NCBI GenBank assembly: GCA_045576675.1
Contig: JAZNGX010000159.1
Coordinates: 1 to 10,174 of the forward strand
DNA length: 10,174 nucleotides
Direction: 5' to 3'
Source: JAZNGX01 sp045576675
GTDB taxonomy: Bacteria > Bacillota > Clostridia > Monoglobales > Firm-18
Below are positions 6,981 through 10,174 of this stretch, one piece after another. Numbering within the stretch: the stretch's first letter is position 1; every line of letters starts with the position of its first letter. The notes beneath the pieces were generated by a model. That model was not told the DNA's origin, made no database searches, and was given only the letters and a program-made list of their open reading frames with translations. The translations under genes were made by a program, and so were the position numbers.

Positions 6981-9026
6981 ATGAAACAATTTTCAATCGA
7001 CAAAATAAGAAATGTTGGCGTACTTGGACACGGTGGTTGCGGTAAGACATCGTTAGTTGAAGCGATGCTTAAATTCGCAGGTGTTTCAGACCGTTTCGGT
7101 AAAGTTGTTGACGGAACAACAGTAACGGACTTTGACCCTGAAGAGATTAAACGTAAGATTTCGATTAATACTGCAATTGCATCTTTTGAATATAATGACA
7201 CTAAGCTTAATATCATAGATACTCCCGGGTATTTTGATTTCGTTGGTGAAATAGTTCAGGCAGTTCGTGTTATGGATTCTGCAGTTATCGTTTTGAGCGG
7301 TAAATCCGGCGTGACTGTTGGTGCTGAAAAATCGTGGGATTACTGTGTTAAGAGAAATATTCCAAAAATTCTTTTTGTTAATAAAATGGATGATGACCAT
7401 GCTGATTTCCAGAAGGTTATGGATCAGTTAAGAGAAAAGTATGGTAAAATGGTTGTTCCGTTCCAGCTGCCTATTATTGCAGATTACAAAATGCAGGGCT
7501 TTATTGACGTTGTTGGTATGAGAGCAAAGTATTTCCAGGATGGCCCTCTTCGTGATGAAGATATCCCTGCTGATATGATGGCAGAGGTTGAGCCTTTAAG
7601 GGAAATGATTATTGAATCTGCTGTTGAAACCAGTGAAGAAATGATGGAAAGATACTTCAACGGTGATGAGTTTACCGTGGATGAAATCAAAAAGGCTGTT
7701 AAAGCAGGTGTAAGAGAGCATACGTTGGTTCCTGTTCTTTGCGGAAGTGCTCTTACAAACCGTGGTCTTGGTGTTTTGCTTGATTCAATCTGCAAATATC
7801 TACCATCACCCGAAGATTCTGACCTTGAGCTTACAACAGCAGGGGAAGAGGTTAAGCACGACGCTCCGTTCTCCGCAATTGTGTTTAAAACAGTTGCAGA
7901 CCCATTTGTAGGTAAGCTTTCATATTTTAAGGTTTGCTCTGGTGAAATCAAAGCAGACTCAACTGTATTTAATTCTTCAAATAAAACAAATGAAAAGATA
8001 GGTAAGCTTTATTTTACATTTGGTAAAAAGCAGATTGAAACAAACTCTGTTTTTGCAGGTGATATCGGTGCCGTTGCAAAGCTTGCATCAACCAAAACAG
8101 GTCAGACACTTTGTGCCGTTGGTACAGATATTGAGCTTGAGGGCGTAGACTTCCCTGTTGCAAATCTGTCACTTGCAATTAAGCCTAAGGCTAAAGGTGA
8201 TGAAGAAAAAATTAGCAGTGGCTTGCAAAAGCTTTGCGATGAGGATATGACATTCAAGATTACAAACAACACAGAAACAAAGCAGATGGTTATAAGCGGT
8301 GTTGGCGAAATGCATCTTGATGTTATTACAAGTAAGCTGAAAACAAAATTCGGCGTTGAGGTCGATCTTGTTGAACCCAAGGTTCCGTACAGAGAAACAA
8401 TCCGTAAAAAGGTTAAGGTTGAAGGTAAGCATAAAAAACAGTCCGGTGGTCATGGCCAGTTTGGTCACGTTTGGATTGAATTTGAACCGGGTGAAACAGA
8501 AGCACTTACTTTTGAAGAAAAGATTTTCGGTGGTGCTGTTCCGAAAAACTTCTTCCCTGCAGTAGAAAAGGGTTTGCAGGAAAGTATTTTGCAGGGCGTG
8601 CTTGCAGGATATCCTGTTGTTAACTTAAAGGCTACTTTGGTTGATGGTTCATATCATCCTGTTGATTCATCTGAAATGGCGTTTAAGGTTGCGGCTTCTC
8701 TTGCATATAAAAAAGGTATGGAAGAGGCAAATCCTGTATTGTTAGAGCCTATCGGAAAGCTTGAGGTTATAGTTCCGTCAGAATATATGGGCGACGTTAT
8801 GGGTGATGTTAATAAACGTCGTGGACGTGTTTTAAATATGGAGCCGTATGATAAAAAGCTCCAGAAGGTTACTGCCGAAGTTCCTATGAGCGAAATACAT
8901 AAGTATGCAACAGACCTGCGTTCAATGACTCAGGCAAGAGGCTCGTTTACAATTGAGTTTGCTCGTTATGAGGAGGCTCCGCCGCAGGTTGCACAGAAAA
9001 TTATAGAAGAAAGCAAAACTGAATAA
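6981..9026 (+). CDS. EF-G-like translational GTPase (EF-G2/FusA2 type)
   Basis: Paralogue of elongation factor G, the GTPase that drives ribosomal translocation. The 681 residues cover all EF-G domains: GTPase (about 1-270), beta-barrel II (about 290-370), III (about 385-460), IV (about 460-590) and V (about 590-675). G1 is GHGGCGKTS (16-24) instead of the classical AHIDAGKTT. G3 is DTPGY (80-84), so Tyr84 occupies the place of the catalytic His. G4 is NKMD (134-137). Domain IV keeps KQSGGHGQFGHVWIEFEPGE and the tip DGSYHPVDSSE with His559, and domain V has NKRRGRVLNMEPYD. The altered G1 and G3 mark the EF-G2 subfamily, whose role is less settled than that of canonical FusA. AGGAGG at 6966-6971 lies nine bases before this ATG; the ATG at 6974 is out of frame. 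It is monocistronic, bounded by terminators. The G1 loop also argues against TetM-type resistance proteins. Confidence 0.93.
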   Translation: MKQFSIDKIRNVGVLGHGGCGKTSLVEAMLKFAGVSDRFGKVVDGTTVTDFDPEEIKRKISINTAIASFEYNDTKLNIIDTPGYFDFVGEIVQAVRVMDSAVIVLSGKSGVTVGAEKSWDYCVKRNIPKILFVNKMDDDHADFQKVMDQLREKYGKMVVPFQLPIIADYKMQGFIDVVGMRAKYFQDGPLRDEDIPADMMAEVEPLREMIIESAVETSEEMMERYFNGDEFTVDEIKKAVKAGVREHTLVPVLCGSALTNRGLGVLLDSICKYLPSPEDSDLELTTAGEEVKHDAPFSAIVFKTVADPFVGKLSYFKVCSGEIKADSTVFNSSNKTNEKIGKLYFTFGKKQIETNSVFAGDIGAVAKLASTKTGQTLCAVGTDIELEGVDFPVANLSLAIKPKAKGDEEKISSGLQKLCDEDMTFKITNNTETKQMVISGVGEMHLDVITSKLKTKFGVEVDLVEPKVPYRETIRKKVKVEGKHKKQSGGHGQFGHVWIEFEPGETEALTFEEKIFGGAVPKNFFPAVEKGLQESILQGVLAGYPVVNLKATLVDGSYHPVDSSEMAFKVAASLAYKKGMEEANPVLLEPIGKLEVIVPSEYMGDVMGDVNKRRGRVLNMEPYDKKLQKVTAEVPMSEIHKYATDLRSMTQARGSFTIEFARYEEAPPQVAQKIIEESKTE

Positions 9027-9035
9027 AAAATATTA

Positions 9036-9070
9036 GCCGGTTTGAGTTTATCTCAAACCGGCGTTTTATT
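9036..9070. terminator. Bidirectional terminator shared by the EF-G-like gene and the convergent small gene
   Basis: An 11-bp perfect stem (GCCGGTTTGAG 9036-9046 with CTCAAACCGGC 9052-9062) closes a five-base loop. On the plus strand it is followed by GTTTTATTT. On the minus strand it is followed by TAATATTTTTTATT. The stop codon of the minus-strand gene (9055-9053) lies within the stem, so one hairpin ends both transcripts. Confidence 0.9.
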
Positions 9071-9499
9071 TGTTGATGTGTCAATCAGTTTTTTACCATA
9101 TTTTCTGTAATGATTCATTATTGCTGACGCAGTTATTTCTATTTCTTTGTTTGAAATATGCTTTAGCAGTCTGAATTTGTTGCAGTATAGCTGACAGTCA
9201 ATATAAGAAACATCACCTGAGTTTATTACTAGGAATGGGAAAATATGCATTGAGTTTATATTCATACAAAGTGCTGATACCAAATAAAAATTTTGCTTTT
9301 GCACTGTGAATCCGTTTAAAATACCGTGTGCAATATAACCATGTTTATTGACTTCAAACATTATGTTTATAGTTTTACCCATTTCTTTAACATTGATTTC
9401 GCGTGTGGTGATTATTATGGAGTCTTTGCATTTTGAAACACTTGAATAAAGTTCAATTCTTTTTAAAGCTTTTACAATTTGCTTGCTCATCCTTTTCAT
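9053..9499 (-). CDS. Small protein of unknown function (possible YbjN-like fold)
   Basis: I do not recognise this 148-residue protein with confidence. It has a basic N-terminus (MKRMSKQIVKALKR), no signal peptide or clear membrane segment, four cysteines (24, 78, 102, 106) and a basic C-terminal tail. The central part alternates beta-like stretches (SIIITTREINV, NIMFEVNKHGYIAHGIL) with a helix-like YLVSALCMNINSM and another pair of strands (HIFPFLVINSGDVSYID). That order loosely recalls YbjN/type III chaperone-like sensory proteins; this is inference only. The start at 9499 has GGGAG (9512-9508 on the complement) eight bases upstream and a perfect promoter behind it. The frame is open further upstream to 9625, but that would pass through the promoter. 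It is divergent from the XRE regulator gene, which suggests joint control. Confidence 0.75.
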   Translation of the reverse strand: MKRMSKQIVKALKRIELYSSVSKCKDSIIITTREINVKEMGKTINIMFEVNKHGYIAHGILNGFTVQKQNFYLVSALCMNINSMHIFPFLVINSGDVSYIDCQLYCNKFRLLKHISNKEIEITASAIMNHYRKYGKKLIDTSTNKTPV

Positions 9500-9530
9500 T
9501 AATTTGCTCCCTTTGTGTATGTTTAAAAGA

Positions 9531-9559
9531 ATTATACAATCAAATCCACTATTTGTCAA
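9531..9559 (-). promoter_or_regulatory. Perfect-consensus sigma-A promoter of the small minus-strand gene
   Basis: On the minus strand TTGACA (9559-9554) and TATAAT (9536-9531) are separated by exactly 17 bases, a full consensus match. The start would be near 9524, about 25 bases ahead of the ATG at 9499. Such a strong promoter usually needs a repressor, and the divergent XRE gene is the obvious candidate. Confidence 0.88.
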
Positions 9560-9569
9560 CAAAATTCCA

Positions 9570-9581
9570 CACATAAATGTG
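9570..9581. promoter_or_regulatory. Dyad CACATAAATGTG (candidate operator of the XRE regulator)
   Basis: A perfect five-base inverted repeat, CACAT/ATGTG around AA, lies between the divergent promoter and the XRE start. It is 11 bp upstream of the minus-strand -35. CAACAA (9557-9562) and TTGTTG (9583-9588) form a second, outer inverted pair around it, though not symmetrically spaced. XRE proteins commonly bind short dyads in their own divergent region. No copy number or footprint supports this beyond position. Confidence 0.4.
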
Positions 9582-9617
9582 CTTGTTGGGGTAAAATGTT
9601 TACAAGGAGTGGAGTTT

Positions 9618-9917
9618 ATGAACAAGCAATTTGCTGAGACGCTTAAAAATCTCAGAGTTAAAAAAGGGCTTACTCAAAATCAGTTGGCGGCAAAGCTGTG
9701 GCTTAACAAATCCATAATTTCAGCATATGAAAACGAACAACGTATGCCGTCGCTTGATGTTTTGATAAAGCTTTCATATGAATTTAATGTTTCGATTGAG
9801 TATCTGCTGGGGATAAACAAGAACAGTACTGTTGATGTGACAGGGCTTAGTGACGAACAAATTTCGGCAGTTAATACAATAATTGAATTATTCAGAAATG
9901 ATAAAAGCACGAAATAA
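9618..9917 (+). CDS. XRE-family helix-turn-helix transcriptional regulator
   Basis: DNA-binding regulator of the Cro/CI (HTH_3) type, 99 residues. The HTH domain covers about residues 5-62: FAETLKNLRVKKGLTQNQLA leads into the recognition helix region LNKSIISAYENEQRMPS, then LDVLIKLSYEFNVSIEYLLG, the usual end of this domain. The last 35 residues (VTGLSDEQISAVNTIIELF) form a short helix that could aid dimerisation, as in SinR/phage-repressor-like proteins. No sensor domain is present. The start at 9618 has AAGGAGTGGAG (9604-9614) just upstream; the open frame extending back to 9483 crosses the divergent promoter and is not used. It probably represses itself and the divergent small gene. Its own promoter is unclear: TAAAAT at 9592-9597 lacks a good -35. 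Confidence 0.9.
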   Translation: MNKQFAETLKNLRVKKGLTQNQLAAKLWLNKSIISAYENEQRMPSLDVLIKLSYEFNVSIEYLLGINKNSTVDVTGLSDEQISAVNTIIELFRNDKSTK

Positions 9918-9932
9918 GACTCGTGCTTTTAT
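9901..9932 (+). terminator. Terminator hairpin overlapping the end of the XRE gene
   Basis: A 12-bp perfect stem (ATAAAAGCACGA 9901-9912 with TCGTGCTTTTAT 9921-9932) closes an eight-base loop that contains the TAA stop (9915-9917). The T-tract is within the distal arm and continues as ATTAATT. It separates the XRE gene from the following promoter. Confidence 0.75.
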
Positions 9933-9935
9933 TAA

Positions 9936-9964
9936 TTGACAAACAATACAAATAATGGTAGTAT
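9936..9964 (+). promoter_or_regulatory. Promoter of the structured RNA at the right edge
   Basis: TTGACA (9936-9941) and TAGTAT (9959-9964) with a 17-base spacer begin four bases after the XRE terminator. A TATAAT at 9964-9969 is also present but is 22 bases from this -35. Transcription would start near 9971, just before the first hairpin. Confidence 0.65.
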
Positions 9965-9970
9965 ATAATA

Positions 9971-10174
9971 GTATTATTCATTTAAGAGGTGTTAACGTGA
10001 AAAATTACGTTAAGCCTCCGGCGGAATTTATTGCACCGCCGAAATTTTCGTGCCTTAACGGCACGAAACGGCGATGTGCATAATTCCCATAGCAGTGGCG
10101 TTTCACTACAGCAAGCTGTAGAACGCTGTTGCATGGGTGCTGTTAGCCAAATTCAAAATTTGGACAGCACCGCA
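9971..10174 (+). ncRNA. Structured noncoding RNA, possibly raiA-motif-like (3' end beyond window)
   Basis: This GC-richer stretch folds into successive hairpins. H1: 9986-9998 with 10007-10018, one bulged G. H2: CGGCGG 10019-10024 with CCGCCG 10036-10041. H3: TTTCGTGCC 10046-10054 with GGCACGAAA 10060-10068, loop TTAAC. H4: CCCAT 10086-10090 with ATGGG 10133-10137, continuing through GCGTT/AACGC to CTACAG/CTGTAG (10106-10111 with 10116-10121) around CAAG. H5: TGCTGT 10138-10143 with ACAGCA 10164-10169, then CCAAATT/AATTTGG. It has its own promoter and no terminator before the edge. The density of perfect stems makes chance unlikely. Length (over 200 bases), Clostridia setting and apparent independence recall the raiA-motif RNA class, named from memory and not verified. 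Other structured RNA families, including transposon-associated guide RNAs, remain possible. Confidence 0.6.

Noticed and set aside
6981..9026. TetM-like ribosomal protection protein
   Set aside because: The P-loop GHGGCGKTS and DTPGY fit EF-G2 rather than TetM-type sequences, and the locus shows no transfer signs.
9500..9625. N-terminal extension of the small minus-strand protein to 190 residues
   Set aside because: The extension would be read through the perfect TTGACA-17-TATAAT promoter and the intergenic dyad; a good ribosome site supports the start at 9499.
9980..10174. tmRNA, RNase P, 6S, SRP RNA, or a group II intron start
   Set aside because: None of the conserved core sequences I know for these RNAs is visible in the stretch, although the 3' end is missing.

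Overview
The window looks like a chromosomal segment of a moderately AT-rich Clostridia bacterium, probably Oscillospiraceae/Ruminococcaceae-like. This rests on strong AGGAGG-type ribosome sites, TTGACA/TATAAT-type promoters, ABC-F and EF-G2-type genes, and a clostridial-looking citrate synthase. It is mostly housekeeping DNA. I see no insertion sequence, CRISPR array, prophage or tRNA/rRNA gene.

Layout. 1-935 (-): 5' part of a fold-type I PLP aminotransferase that runs off the left edge. 936-1067: divergent intergenic region with two back-to-back promoters whose -35 boxes overlap. 1068-5284 (+): tightly packed operon gltX / nucleoside hydrolase / ABC-F ATPase (ATGA overlap, then zero spacing). 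5285-5400: citrate synthase promoter flanked by three TTTTGCAAAA palindromes. 5401-6750 (+): citrate synthase, then a strong terminator. 6981-9026 (+): EF-G-like translational GTPase in which Tyr replaces the usual catalytic His of the G3 loop. A shared bidirectional terminator follows. 9053-9499 (-): small unrecognised protein with a perfect-consensus promoter, divergent from an XRE-type repressor gene (9618-9917, +). 9936-10174 (+): after the XRE terminator, a new promoter leads into a GC-richer, strongly structured and apparently noncoding RNA that continues past the right edge.

How the genes fit together. The operon joins glutamate-tRNA charging, nucleoside salvage and a ribosome-associated ATPase. 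Citrate synthase probably supplies carbon toward 2-oxoglutarate and glutamate. The EF-G2-like GTPase and the ABC-F protein both point to ribosome maintenance. The most interesting item is the terminal RNA: at least five hairpins, two of which look mutually exclusive. Its length and setting recall the raiA-motif class of Clostridia noncoding RNAs, but I cannot confirm that from sequence alone.
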